Assembly: GCA_029780875.1 (NCBI GenBank)
Contig: JAKOXU010000093.1
Location: 1 to 37,870, forward strand
DNA from: Bacillota bacterium
GTDB lineage: Bacteria > Bacillota > Clostridia > Oscillospirales > Acutalibacteraceae
DNA length: 37,870 nt
Direction: 5' to 3'
The translations under genes and the position numbers were made by a program. The notes beneath the pieces were generated by a model, which saw only the letters and a program-made list of their open reading frames with translations, was not told where the DNA came from and made no database searches. This document shows positions 7,561 to 16,491 of this stretch, piece by piece (within the stretch, counting starts at the first letter, position 1; the number at the start of each line of letters is the position of its first letter).

Positions 7561-8361
7561 ATGAAGTATGTGGTTTTGACGAAAAGGACACTGCCCTTGG
7601 CCCTGATGGCCTTTTGTCTGACGGTTTTTGCCGTTGCCGCGGCGGCGCAAGGGCTGGGGTACGCCGTTTCGGTCATGACAAGGCCGAGGAGGCTGCCCAT
7701 TTACTGCGTGGATAGGCAGGATAAGGTGGTGGCGCTGTCCTTTGATGCGGCCTGGGGGAATGAGGATACCGAGATGCTGATTGAGATTTTGGGCAGGTAC
7801 GGGGCCAAGGCTACCTTTTTCGTGGTGGGGCAGTGGGTGGACAAATACCCGGAATCGGTAAAGGCGCTGCACGATGCCGGGCACTCGATACAAAACCATT
7901 CCAATGCCCATCCCCATATGCCAAAGCTGTCAAAGGAGAAGATGGCCGAGGAAATCGGGGAGTGCGACAAAAAGATTGAGGCTATAACGGGGAAAAAACC
8001 CTTCCTTTTCAGGCCTCCGTATGGGGACTATAACAACGCTTTGATAGAGGTGCTGGAGGAGATGGGGCATTATTGCATTCAATGGGATGTGGACAGCCTC
8101 GATTGGAAAGATGTTACGGCGGAGCAGATAAGGCAGAGGGTGACCGAGAGGGTAAAGCCCGGGTCGATAGTGCTTTTTCACAATGCGGCGAAGAATACTC
8201 CCGCGGCTTTGCCGGGGATACTGGAGGATTTGAAGGGGAAAGGGTATTCCTTTGTGCTGATTGAGGATTTGATTTACAGGGACAACTACTATATTGACCA
8301 TACGGGGAAACAGATATTGAAAAAGGAGCCGTCGGATTCGCAAAGCAGCAGTGAGGGGTGA
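7561..8361 (+). CDS. Polysaccharide deacetylase, PdaB-like
   Basis: Secreted or membrane-anchored NodB-fold deacetylase of 266 residues. An N-terminal hydrophobic segment (11-38) is followed by the catalytic domain. Motif 1 is SFDAAWG with catalytic Asp62; the usual second Asp is Ala63, as in sporulation deacetylases of the PdaB type. Motif 2 is HSNAH (His113 and His117, metal ligands), motif 3 RPPYG (151-155), then WDVDSLDW and IVLFHN with His207. The family removes N-acetyl groups from peptidoglycan or other glycans outside the cytoplasm. A spore-cortex role is suggested by the motif variant only. Its ribosome-binding site is inside a stable hairpin. Confidence 0.9.
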   Translation: MKYVVLTKRTLPLALMAFCLTVFAVAAAAQGLGYAVSVMTRPRRLPIYCVDRQDKVVALSFDAAWGNEDTEMLIEILGRYGAKATFFVVGQWVDKYPESVKALHDAGHSIQNHSNAHPHMPKLSKEKMAEEIGECDKKIEAITGKKPFLFRPPYGDYNNALIEVLEEMGHYCIQWDVDSLDWKDVTAEQIRQRVTERVKPGSIVLFHNAAKNTPAALPGILEDLKGKGYSFVLIEDLIYRDNYYIDHTGKQILKKEPSDSQSSSEG

Positions 8362-8386
8362 GCGCCTAAAGGCCTCGCCCTTTTTT
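8356..8386 (+). terminator. Terminator after the deacetylase gene
   Basis: GGGTGAG (8356-8362) pairs with CTCGCCC (8374-8380, one G-U) and GCC (8364-8366) with GGC (8371-8373) around TAAA, with one bulged C. Six T residues follow (8381-8386). It overlaps the stop codon. Confidence 0.8.
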
Positions 8387-8785
8387 GTGGTGCTTTTGGG
8401 GCGGTGAGGATGATTGGGGCCGGCGGGGAGGCTTTTCGGGCAGGGGGGATTTCGGGGGTGCGAAAAATTTAATTTGCTGCGGGTATGCTGATTTTTGTGC
8501 AAAATAGAGAGGCGGGGGATTCTTGAGGGGACTACAGATGGGCAAGAAAGGGTGGGTTCCCTTGCGGGAATAGGGGATGCGGGGAGTTATGTTAGAGGTG
8601 GATAATTGGGTTGAGGGGTGGCAATTCTCCGGATAGAGCGGGGATTTATAAGGGGTTTGTGGGCTTTTGAGGAAATTCGGTTTAGTTTACATAAAAAATT
8701 GTTCCTAAAACTGGTAATATTAACAAAAATCATTAACAATTTGTTGAAAATGCCAGCTTTATGGAAAAAAAGGTTGCAAATAACT
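8387..8785. other. Long spacer, G-rich then A/T-rich, no gene seen
   Basis: The first 250 bases are G-rich without a supported gene. The rest is A/T-rich and contains a near-palindrome TTAACAATTTGTTGAA (about 8733-8748) about 40 bp before the regulator's -35 box. That site could be an operator, but this is only suggestive. Confidence 0.4.
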
Positions 8786-8814
8786 TTGAATTTGTGTAAA
8801 ATGTATACGATAAT
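8786..8814 (+). promoter_or_regulatory. Promoter of the PucR-type regulator gene
   Basis: TTGAAT (8786-8791), 17-bp spacer, GATAAT (8809-8814). The leader is about 80 nt. It may also drive the ftsEX operon, since no terminator follows the regulator gene. Confidence 0.6.
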
Positions 8815-8901
8815 GTGCAAGTTGCTTAAAAAATAGGCTGCTATTTTGTTGAAAAGCTAATTTTTTTTGAAAAACTAATTTTTTATAAAGAGGGGAAAGG
8901 A

Positions 8902-9987
8902 ATGTTTAACAGACTTTTTCAAGGTTTAGTCCGCCAGATGAGCGGGGCTGTTGACAGAACTGTTGGCATAATTGACGAAAATTCCACCATCATTGCTTGC
9001 AGCGAGATAAACAAAATCGGCGAAGTCGTCGATTTTGGTTCCCTTGACAAGAAAAATGACGGGGAAATTTTTATTTATGAAGGGTATACCTACAAGAACT
9101 TCGGAGCAAAGCAGAATCCGGCGGAGCTTGTCTTTGTGGAGGGTACCGATGAGGCGGCGGAAAAGTTTTTGTCACTCATGGCTGTGTCCCTTTCCAACAT
9201 AGTCAAGTACTACGGGGAAAAATACGACAAGGCGAACTTCATCAAAAATGTGCTGCTGGACAATATCCTGCCCGGGGATATCTATATTAAGGCGAGGGAG
9301 CTGCACTTTAACCTTGACGCCAGCAGGGTTGTCTTCCTTGTCAGGGTTACTTCCAACTATGATGCGGCGATTTTTGAGGTTATCCAGAACCTCTTCCCGG
9401 ACAAGAACAAGGACTTTGTAATCAATATAAATGAAACCGACATCGCCCTGGTAAAGGAAATTCACAGCAATACCACCCAAAAGGATTTGGAGAAACTTGC
9501 CCGGTCAATTATCGACACCTTGAGCTCCGAGTTTTACGCCCATTGCGTCGTAGGCATCGGCTCCGTGGTGACGGGTATCAGGGAGCTTGCCACTTCCTTT
9601 AAGGAAACGCAAATCGCCCTTGAGGTGGGTAAAGTTTTTGACAGCGAAAAGACTATTATCAGCTATAACAATTTGGGGATTGCAAGGCTCATTTACCAGC
9701 TTCCCACCACCCTTTGCGAGATGTTTTTAAAGGAGGTCTTCAAAAAAGGGTCTATTGAGTCTTTGGATCACGAGACACTCTTTACCATTCAGAAATTCTT
9801 TGAGAACAGCCTCAATGTGTCGGAGACTTCCCGCAAGCTCTTTGTGCACCGCAACACCCTTGTGTACCGCCTTGAAAAGATTAAGAAGCTGACGGGGCTG
9901 GATTTGAGGGAGTTTGACGATGCCATCGTCTTTAAAGTAGCATTGATGGTCAAAAAGTACTTGACTTCCAACCCCATTAAGTACTAA
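8902..9987 (+). CDS. PucR/CdaR-family transcriptional regulator
   Basis: 361 residues. The C-terminal helix-turn-helix (about 290-350: LNVSETSRKLFVHRNTLVY, then RLEKIKKLTGLDL) is the PucR-type DNA-binding domain seen in CdaR sugar-diacid regulators. The middle part (about 130-270) looks like the CdaR GGDEF-like domain. The N-terminal 100 residues are a divergent sensor region, ligand unknown. AGAGGGGAAAGG precedes the ATG. It lies 56 nt before ftsE with no terminator between, so it may control or accompany the division operon. This link is an inference from position. Confidence 0.85.
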   Translation: MFNRLFQGLVRQMSGAVDRTVGIIDENSTIIACSEINKIGEVVDFGSLDKKNDGEIFIYEGYTYKNFGAKQNPAELVFVEGTDEAAEKFLSLMAVSLSNIVKYYGEKYDKANFIKNVLLDNILPGDIYIKARELHFNLDASRVVFLVRVTSNYDAAIFEVIQNLFPDKNKDFVININETDIALVKEIHSNTTQKDLEKLARSIIDTLSSEFYAHCVVGIGSVVTGIRELATSFKETQIALEVGKVFDSEKTIISYNNLGIARLIYQLPTTLCEMFLKEVFKKGSIESLDHETLFTIQKFFENSLNVSETSRKLFVHRNTLVYRLEKIKKLTGLDLREFDDAIVFKVALMVKKYLTSNPIKY

Positions 9988-10043
9988 CCTAAAAAGAGGG
10001 GCAAGCAGAGAGGGTAATCCGAGTTTTAAAGGAGCAATTGTTG

Positions 10044-10718
10044 ATGATTGAATTTAAGGGAGTTCACTTAACCTATAACAGCGGAACCACGGCACTTGTG
10101 GATGTGAACTTCAGGGTTATGGACGGAGAGTTTGTCTTTTTGGTAGGCCCTTCCGGGGCCGGCAAAAGTTCCATAATAAAACTCATCATGAGAGAAATTG
10201 TGCCATCTGCAGGGGAGGTTTTGGTAAACGGGTATAACAATAAAAAAATGAAAAAGAGGCATATCCCCTATTTGAGGAGGACTATGGGGATTGTCTTTCA
10301 GGATTTCAGGCTTATACCTCATATGACGGTTTATGATAATGTGGCTTTTGCCATGAGGGTTACCGGCGCGTCAGGTAGCGCCATCAGGAAAAGGGTGCCC
10401 TATATTCTGGATTTGGTGGGGCTGTCCCACAAGGCCCGGAGCCTTCCCTGCCAGATTTCCGGCGGGGAGCAGCAAAGGGTGGGACTTGCCCGCGCTTTGG
10501 TCAACAACCCTTCCATGATTATTGCGGACGAGCCTACCGGCAATATTGACGCACAGCTGGCTACCGATATTGTGGATTTGTTTGATGAGATTAACAGGAG
10601 GGGGACCACGGTTTTGATGGTCACCCATGATACAAAACTGGTGGACAGGCATAAACACCGGGTAATTGAGTTGCGGAACGGCTGTGTCGTCTCCGATACG
10701 GGAGGTGACGCCAGATGA
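10044..10718 (+). CDS. ftsE: Cell division ATP-binding protein FtsE
   Basis: ABC-type ATPase of 224 residues that, with FtsX, couples division to peptidoglycan hydrolysis. Walker A GPSGAGKS (35-42), Q-loop Gln86, signature ISGGEQQR (about 138-145) and Walker B MIIADEPTG (158-166) are all intact. Two in-frame TTG codons precede the ATG at 10044. The ATG is best placed after AAAGGAG (10028-10034). It overlaps ftsX by 4 bp (ATGA), the usual translational coupling of this pair. Confidence 0.96.
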   Translation: MIEFKGVHLTYNSGTTALVDVNFRVMDGEFVFLVGPSGAGKSSIIKLIMREIVPSAGEVLVNGYNNKKMKKRHIPYLRRTMGIVFQDFRLIPHMTVYDNVAFAMRVTGASGSAIRKRVPYILDLVGLSHKARSLPCQISGGEQQRVGLARALVNNPSMIIADEPTGNIDAQLATDIVDLFDEINRRGTTVLMVTHDTKLVDRHKHRVIELRNGCVVSDTGGDAR

Positions 10719-11638
10719 GGTTCAGCAGCTTTAGGTACCTTATTAAAGAAGGGGTAAAAAACATTTGGCTTAACAGGCTGATGTCTTTGGCTTCAATAGG
10801 CGTGCTGTCGGCTTGCCTGCTCATGATTGGGCTGGCATATCTTGTCTCTGTCAATATCTCCAACGCTTTGGGGTGGATGGAGAGGCAGAATGTCTTTATG
10901 GCCTATGTGGAGGAAGGCGCCGACCCCATTGAAGTGGAGCAGGTAGGCAGGGATATCCTTTCTGTGGGGAATATCGCCGAATGCGTCTTTATTTCAAGGG
11001 AGCAGGCTTTTGAAAGCGTCAGCGAATTGCTTGGGGAATATAAGTATTTGCTGGAGGAATTTAAGGAAGACAACGATTTTCTGCCCGACGCTTATAAAAT
11101 TACCGTTGAGGATCTTGAGCTTTTTGACGAGACGGTGTATCATGTGCAGCAAATCGACAATGTTTCCCATGTCAGGAGCCGGCGGGAGTCGGCGGACTTG
11201 ATTTTGAAGATTAGAAAGCTGGTCACCAATATCGGGATGTGGCTTTTTATCATACTTTTTGTGGTGGCACTTTTCATTATCGCCAACACTGTCAAGCTTA
11301 CCATGTATGTAAGGCGCCTTGAGATAAACATTATGAAGTCGGTGGGCGCCACAAACAACTTTATAAGGCTGCCATTTATTGTGGAAGGCATTATTTTGGG
11401 GCTGTTTTCCGCCATTTTCACCTATGGTGTCACTTGGTACCTTTACAGGACCCTTGTGGTTTCCACCATGGAGGGAATGGTGGGAGGTCTTGCACCCTAT
11501 GTGGTGAAGTTTTCCGATGTGTCCCACAATCTGCTCGCGGGATTTGTCATCGCGGGCGTTGTGATTGGCTGTTTCGGCGGCCTTATCTCCATTCACAGGT
11601 ATTTAAAGGACGAAGGGGGAGTTTACAATGTCGGTTAA
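10715..11638 (+). CDS. ftsX: Cell division protein FtsX
   Basis: Membrane partner of FtsE, 307 residues. TM1 is at about 22-46, then an extracellular domain to about 170 that in this family binds the hydrolase or its activator. Three more helices follow near 171-193, 222-245 and 268-290. The cytoplasmic motif LEINIMKSVGAT is typical of FtsX. It overlaps ftsE by 4 bp and the downstream M23 gene by 11 bp, so the three are made together. Confidence 0.95.
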   Translation: MRFSSFRYLIKEGVKNIWLNRLMSLASIGVLSACLLMIGLAYLVSVNISNALGWMERQNVFMAYVEEGADPIEVEQVGRDILSVGNIAECVFISREQAFESVSELLGEYKYLLEEFKEDNDFLPDAYKITVEDLELFDETVYHVQQIDNVSHVRSRRESADLILKIRKLVTNIGMWLFIILFVVALFIIANTVKLTMYVRRLEINIMKSVGATNNFIRLPFIVEGIILGLFSAIFTYGVTWYLYRTLVVSTMEGMVGGLAPYVVKFSDVSHNLLAGFVIAGVVIGCFGGLISIHRYLKDEGGVYNVG

Positions 11639-12803
11639 GGGTAGGATTGCGGCCCTTTGCGTCGCCATTGTGACATTCATGTGCATTTTCCTGGCCATTC
11701 CGGGAAATGTAATTGCCGCCAGCAAGGTGGACGAGTTGAAAAACAAGTACGCCGAGCTGGAAAAGAGGCAGAATACCCTCAAAAAAGAAATTGACTCTGC
11801 TAAAAAAGATGTGAATAAATATAATAAACTCCTTGATGCCATCAAGGAGCAGATGGAAAATACCATGGAGCAAATCTCCATCCTTGAGAGCAGCATCAAA
11901 GAGCTTGACCGCTCTATCGCCAAGAAGGAAAAGGAAATTGCGCAGAAGGAAAAGGAGATTTCCGAAAGCTATGGGCTGCTAAAGCAGCGGCTCAGGGCCC
12001 TTTACATGATCGGGGATGTCTCTACCCTTGAGATACTCCTCTCGGCGGTGGATTACTCCGACTTCCTTGAAAAGGCGGAATTTATCAGGCAGATTACAAA
12101 GCATGACAAGGCCTTGATTGAAAATTTGGAGGAGGAGCTGACCGAAATCAGGGAAAAGAAGGCCGAGATCGAGGAGGAGCGAAAGGAGCTCAGTTCCAAT
12201 AAGGTAAAGCTCAATGTCAAAAAGGCTCAGTACATAGAGCAGAGCAAGGAAAACGAGGCAGCTCTGAAAAAGATTCAGAATAATAAGAAGGCCCTTGAAG
12301 AGCAGGAGAAAAGATTGGAAAGAGAAATGGAGGAGCTGGAGAAGGAGATTGAGCGCATACTGCGGGAGGAGATGTCCAAAAACACCCAGTATGTGGGCGG
12401 CCTCTTTACCTGGCCCGTGCCGGGATACTACCATATCAGTTCCCCCTACGGCATGAGGTGGGGCAAGCTCCACGGCGGCGTTGACATCGCTACCGGCTCC
12501 AACAAGGAAAATATTCACGGCAAGAATATTGTGGCGGCAAACTCCGGTACCGTCATTTCCGTTATAGATAAAGGAAGCTCAAGCTATGGCAAGTACCTTA
12601 TTATAGACCACGGGGGCGGCGTCGCTACCCTCTATGCCCATTGCAGCGCTATCGTTGTCACAAAGGGGCAGAAGGTTACAAAGGGGCAGGTCATCGCTAA
12701 AGTAGGCAGCACCGGCAATTCTACCGGGCCCCACCTGCACTTTGAGGTCAGAATAGACGGCAACAGGGTTGATCCCATGCAGTACTTCAATAAAACCAAT
12801 TAG
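11628..12803 (+). CDS. EnvC-like murein hydrolase activator (coiled coil plus M23 domain)
   Basis: 391 residues: signal peptide (about 1-31, ending IAA-SK), a long Lys/Glu-rich coiled coil (35-250), and a C-terminal M23/LytM domain (260-388). The zinc-site residues are present: HxxxD at His282 and Asp286, His338 in YAHCS, and HLH at 369-371. It may therefore be an active endopeptidase, unlike the degenerate E. coli EnvC. It acts outside the membrane and is probably gated by FtsEX. It starts inside the end of ftsX. Confidence 0.93.
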   Translation: MSVKGRIAALCVAIVTFMCIFLAIPGNVIAASKVDELKNKYAELEKRQNTLKKEIDSAKKDVNKYNKLLDAIKEQMENTMEQISILESSIKELDRSIAKKEKEIAQKEKEISESYGLLKQRLRALYMIGDVSTLEILLSAVDYSDFLEKAEFIRQITKHDKALIENLEEELTEIREKKAEIEEERKELSSNKVKLNVKKAQYIEQSKENEAALKKIQNNKKALEEQEKRLEREMEELEKEIERILREEMSKNTQYVGGLFTWPVPGYYHISSPYGMRWGKLHGGVDIATGSNKENIHGKNIVAANSGTVISVIDKGSSSYGKYLIIDHGGGVATLYAHCSAIVVTKGQKVTKGQVIAKVGSTGNSTGPHLHFEVRIDGNRVDPMQYFNKTN

Positions 12804-12820
12804 ACATTAGAGGAGATAAC

Positions 12821-14002
12821 ATGAATAAAAAAGTTTCGCTGGGTGCGGCTGTCACCCTAATGTTTTTGGCGGCCATTGTCACCTTTACCATTACCTTTAC
12901 TTTCTCAACCAATTACTTTAACGAAAAACTCGCCGATGTTAAGGCAAAGGAAGCCATATACGGAAAAATCGCCGAGCTTGACCAGGTTGTTAGGGCGAAC
13001 TTTATCGGGGATATCGACGAGAAGAACCTTATGGATTCTATCGCCTACGGATTTGTCGAGGGGCTGGGAGACAGGTACAGCAGGTACCTTTCCCCGGAGG
13101 AGTACAGGAAAACCGTTGAGAGCTTCCAGGGGAATGAAGTGGGTATCGGCGTTGATTTTACCGCCGACAGGGACGGGAATATCCATGTGCTGATGGTTCA
13201 TCCCGGTTCCCCTGCCGAAAGGGGCGGGCTGAAAAAAGGTGACAAGATTGTTAAGGTGGAAGGGGAAAAGGTCACGGATATTGGCACTTCCGCCGCGGTG
13301 GACAAGCTCAAGGGCGAGGCAGGTACAAATGTGAGCTTTACCGTGTTGAGGCAGGGCCAGGAGATTGATGTGACAGTTACTCGCTCCAAGTTTGAGAATA
13401 TGACTGTGGAGTCCCGTATGATTGGCAATGTGGGGTATATCAGGATAAAGCAGTTTAACAACAATACTGTGCAGCAGTTCAAGGATGCCTTGGACGATAT
13501 TGTGGAGCAGGGCGCCGCAGGGGTTATTTTTGATGTGAGGAATAATCCCGGGGGTACCTTAAAGTCGGTGGCCGAGATTCTTGATATGTTGCTGCCGGAA
13601 GGGCCCATTATTTCCAAGACCGATAAGAAAAATGTCACGACCGTGATGCACACTTCCGACAAAAACGAGGTCGAGATCAAGATGGTGACCCTGATCAACG
13701 AGCGGTCGGCCAGCGGGGCGGAACTTTTTGCCAGTGCCCTCAAAGATTATGAGAAGTCAAAGCTCATCGGGGTTACCACTTACGGCAAGGGGACTATGCA
13801 GGACTATTTTGCTTTGCGTGACGGTTCCTATGTGTGCCTTTCCATTGCAAAGTACAATCCTCCGAAATCGGCCAATTTTGACGGCAAGGGCGTGGAGCCC
13901 GACACTGTGGTGGAACTGACCCAGGAGCAAAATGAAAACTTCTATTTCCTTACCGATGAGGAAGACCCCCAGCTTCAGGCGGCACTAAAAGAGTTTTCAT
14001 AA
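12821..14002 (+). CDS. S41-family C-terminal processing protease (CtpA/CtpB-like)
   Basis: 393 residues: N-terminal membrane anchor (7-29), cap region, PDZ domain (about 105-190, with GSPAERGGLKKGDKI), then the S41 protease core. Catalytic Ser298 in ERSASGAE and Lys323 in TTYGKGTMQ are present. CtpB-type enzymes cleave secreted or sporulation proteins, and their coupling to EnvC/M23 genes is common. It follows the M23 gene by 17 nt, with GAGGAG before the ATG, and ends the operon. Confidence 0.95.
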   Translation: MNKKVSLGAAVTLMFLAAIVTFTITFTFSTNYFNEKLADVKAKEAIYGKIAELDQVVRANFIGDIDEKNLMDSIAYGFVEGLGDRYSRYLSPEEYRKTVESFQGNEVGIGVDFTADRDGNIHVLMVHPGSPAERGGLKKGDKIVKVEGEKVTDIGTSAAVDKLKGEAGTNVSFTVLRQGQEIDVTVTRSKFENMTVESRMIGNVGYIRIKQFNNNTVQQFKDALDDIVEQGAAGVIFDVRNNPGGTLKSVAEILDMLLPEGPIISKTDKKNVTTVMHTSDKNEVEIKMVTLINERSASGAELFASALKDYEKSKLIGVTTYGKGTMQDYFALRDGSYVCLSIAKYNPPKSANFDGKGVEPDTVVELTQEQNENFYFLTDEEDPQLQAALKEFS

Positions 14003-14020
14003 AATATTGGCACAATGCCG

Positions 14021-14053
14021 GTCTAACCGTTCGAAGTCATCGAGCGGTTAGAC
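14021..14053. other. 14-bp hairpin without a T run after the protease gene
   Basis: GTCTAACCG (14021-14029) pairs with CGGTTAGAC (14045-14053) and TCGA (14031-14034) with TCGA (14040-14043), with a T-G pair between and the loop AGTCA. No T run follows directly (the next, six T, is at 14071-14076). It could be a 3'-end stabilising hairpin or a protein site. A standard terminator is less likely. Confidence 0.5.
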
Positions 14054-14353
14054 TTGAATTTGGGCAATAGTTTTTTCTCCTTAGATAGTGCGCAAAAGTT
14101 TTTTTGAAAGTAAGATTTTGAGTGCCTTTCGCATAGAAATGTAATAATCATTTTGCGGGAGGCGGATAATATGTCTTGCATAAAAACAGTCAAAAAGGGC
14201 TTGTGTTGCCTGCCCTTGAACAGGCAGGGGGCGCCCCCGGTATGGGCGGCTATTCTGCCGACATACGGCGGATTATATGCACGGAGTGTCGCCCGGATAG
14301 ATTTTGGCGGGACTGCAAAAAAAGGCGTGGGACGCTATTGACACTATCAGCTA

Positions 14354-14382
14354 TTGACACTGACGGCTGATTTAAATATAAT
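14354..14382 (+). promoter_or_regulatory. Consensus sigma-A promoter of greA, with duplicated -35 region
   Basis: Perfect TTGACA (14354-14359), 17 bp, perfect TATAAT (14377-14382). The segment CTATTGACACT occurs twice, at 14335-14345 and 14351-14361, so a second TTGACA (14338-14343) lies exactly 16 bp upstream. The leader to the GTG start is about 43 nt. Confidence 0.85.
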
Positions 14383-14431
14383 ATAGGGTATCCTTCGCAG
14401 GACACCAAAATAAGGAGGCTTTAAGACTGCT

Positions 14432-14902
14432 GTGAAACAAGTGTTACTTACCGATGATGGGCTCAAAAAACTTGAGGCGGAACTTGAAGAGCTTAAGACT
14501 GTTGTCAGGAAAAATATCGCCGAAAAGATAAAAACGGCCCTTTCTTTCGGTGATTTGTCGGAAAACAGCGAATATGACGAGGCCAAAAACGACCAAGCCA
14601 TTGTGGAAGCGAGAATTGCCCAGATTGAGGCAATGATAAAAAATGCAAAGATATTAAATGAAAATGATGTGACGACCGATGTGGTAAGCCCCGGCTCAAA
14701 GGTAAAGCTGTTAAACCTTGGCTTTAATGAGGAGCTGACATATAAGATTGTAGGGTCTACTGAAGCTAATCCTTCTCAAGGGCTTATCTCCGACCAGTCT
14801 CCCCTCGGGCTGGCGCTTATTGGGAAAAAGGTGGGGGACGAGGTTACCGTTCAGGCGCCTGCCGGCACTATGATGTTTAAAATACTTGAAATATCCAAGT
14901 AA
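14432..14902 (+). CDS. greA: Transcription elongation factor GreA
   Basis: Standard-length GreA (156 residues) that rescues backtracked RNA polymerase by stimulating transcript cleavage. An N-terminal coiled coil (about 1-75) includes the tip motif [14 protein letters not shown], with its acidic residues near 38-46. The C-terminal FKBP-like domain ends with [19 protein letters not shown]. The start is GTG at 14432 with AAGGAGG 13 nt upstream, a slightly long spacing. It is driven by its own consensus promoter and followed by a terminator before lysS. Confidence 0.96.
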   Translation: MKQVLLTDDGLKKLEAELEELKTVVRKNIAEKIKTALSFGDLSENSEYDEAKNDQAIVEARIAQIEAMIKNAKILNENDVTTDVVSPGSKVKLLNLGFNEELTYKIVGSTEANPSQGLISDQSPLGLALIGKKVGDEVTVQAPAGTMMFKILEISK

Positions 14903-14908
14903 TATAAA

Positions 14909-14947
14909 GCGGGCAGGAGTTTTTCACGGCTTTTGCCCGCAATTTTT
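14909..14947 (+). terminator. Terminator between greA and lysS
   Basis: GCGGGCA (14909-14915) pairs with TGCCCGC (14934-14940) around an 18-nt loop. AA and five T follow. Partial read-through into lysS is likely because no promoter is obvious between them. Confidence 0.7.
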
Positions 14948-14973
14948 GTAATAGGCAAAAGGAGTTTAGGGTA

Positions 14974-16470
14974 ATGTCGAAAGATATGCAACTTGAAAAC
15001 GAACAGTTGGAATTGTCCGAGATTTTGAAAATCAGGCGGGATAAGCTCGCGCGGCTGCAAGGCAAGGGGGAGGACCCCTATGCCATTACTTCCTATGATG
15101 TGACTGCGAAAAACGCCGATATCGTGGCCAATTTCGAGGAATTGGAAGGCAAAGAGGTATCGGTGGCGGGGCGTATCATGAGCTGGCGGGATATGGGCAA
15201 GGTCAGCTTCATTGACCTGCACGACGCTTCCGGCCGGATACAGGTTTATATTAAAATTGACGATGTGGGGCAGGAGCAGTATGAGAACCTTGCCAACTTC
15301 GATATTGGCGATATCGCGGGGGTAAAGGGGACCGTCTTCCGGACGCGGAGGGGGGAAATTTCCATACACTGCAGCGGGATTACCATGCTGGCAAAGTCGC
15401 TGCTTGTGCTGCCCGAGAAGTGGCACGGACTAAAAGATACCGATATCCGCTACCGGCAACGGTACCTTGACCTGATTGTCAACCCGGAGGTCAAGGATAC
15501 CTTTGTAAAGCGCAGCAGGATTATTTCCTCAATTCGGCAGTACCTTGACTCCAAGGGCTTTATGGAGGTGGAGACCCCCATTTTGAACACCATTCCCGGG
15601 GGGGCTAACGCCCGGCCATTTATCACCCACCACAATACCCTCGACATTGACTTGTATTTGAGGATTGCTCCCGAGCTGTTCCTCAAGAGGCTGATTGTGG
15701 GGGGCATGGAGAAGGTCTATGAAATCGGGCGGCTCTTCAGGAATGAGGGGATGTCGGTAAAGCACAACCCCGAGTTTACAGCCATTGAGGTTTATGAGGC
15801 CTATAACGACTATAAGGGCATGATGGATTTAGCCGAGGATATGATTGTCACCATCGCAAGGAAGGTATGCGGCGGCGACAAGGTTGTGTATCAAGGCGAG
15901 GAGATTGACCTTACCCCGCCTTGGAAGAGGATTTCCATGATTGAGGCAGTTAAGGCCTATGCCGGCGTGGATTTTGATGAGTTCAGGCTGGACCATGAAA
16001 AGGCAAGGGAAGCGGCCAAGAGCCTTGGCGTGGAAGTTGAGAAGAATGACAGTTGGGGCGAGGTGCTCAACAAGGTATTTGAGGAGAAGGTGGAGGAGCA
16101 CCTTATGCAGCCCACATTTATTATCGATTATCCCGTGGAAGTGTCGCCCCTTGCCAAGCGAAAGGCTGACAGGCCGGAACTTACCGAGAGGTTTGAGCTC
16201 TTTATCTGCAGGCGGGAAATTGCCAATGCCTATTCGGAACTCAATAACCCCATTGACCAAAAGGAGCGATTTTTGCGGCAGGTGGCACTCCGTGAAGGGG
16301 GAAATGATGAGGCCAGCATGATGGATGAGGATTTTGTCACTGCCCTCGAATACGGCATGCCGCCTACCGGCGGGCTGGGGATTGGCATTGACAGGCTTGT
16401 CATGCTGCTGTGCGACCAAAGCTCCATCAGGGATGTGCTGCTATTCCCCACAATGAAACCAAAGGAGTAA
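14974..16470 (+). CDS. lysS: Lysine--tRNA ligase, class II
   Basis: 498 residues. An N-terminal OB-fold anticodon-binding domain (about 60-150) is followed by the class II catalytic domain. Motif 2 is [15 protein letters not shown], near 251-265, and motif 3 is [12 protein letters not shown] near the end. The HNPEFT and [11 protein letters not shown] stretches are specific for lysyl-tRNA synthetase. The ATG follows AAAAGGAG. The pairing greA-lysS is common in Firmicutes. Confidence 0.97.
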   Translation: MSKDMQLENEQLELSEILKIRRDKLARLQGKGEDPYAITSYDVTAKNADIVANFEELEGKEVSVAGRIMSWRDMGKVSFIDLHDASGRIQVYIKIDDVGQEQYENLANFDIGDIAGVKGTVFRTRRGEISIHCSGITMLAKSLLVLPEKWHGLKDTDIRYRQRYLDLIVNPEVKDTFVKRSRIISSIRQYLDSKGFMEVETPILNTIPGGANARPFITHHNTLDIDLYLRIAPELFLKRLIVGGMEKVYEIGRLFRNEGMSVKHNPEFTAIEVYEAYNDYKGMMDLAEDMIVTIARKVCGGDKVVYQGEEIDLTPPWKRISMIEAVKAYAGVDFDEFRLDHEKAREAAKSLGVEVEKNDSWGEVLNKVFEEKVEEHLMQPTFIIDYPVEVSPLAKRKADRPELTERFELFICRREIANAYSELNNPIDQKERFLRQVALREGGNDEASMMDEDFVTALEYGMPPTGGLGIGIDRLVMLLCDQSSIRDVLLFPTMKPKE

Positions 16471-16491
16471 TCTTTTTAGGGGGGACAAGCC

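Noticed and set aside
8618-8836. 72-codon frame upstream of the PucR-type regulator
   Set aside because: It covers the regulator's promoter, lacks a ribosome site, and its composition follows the A/T-rich spacer.
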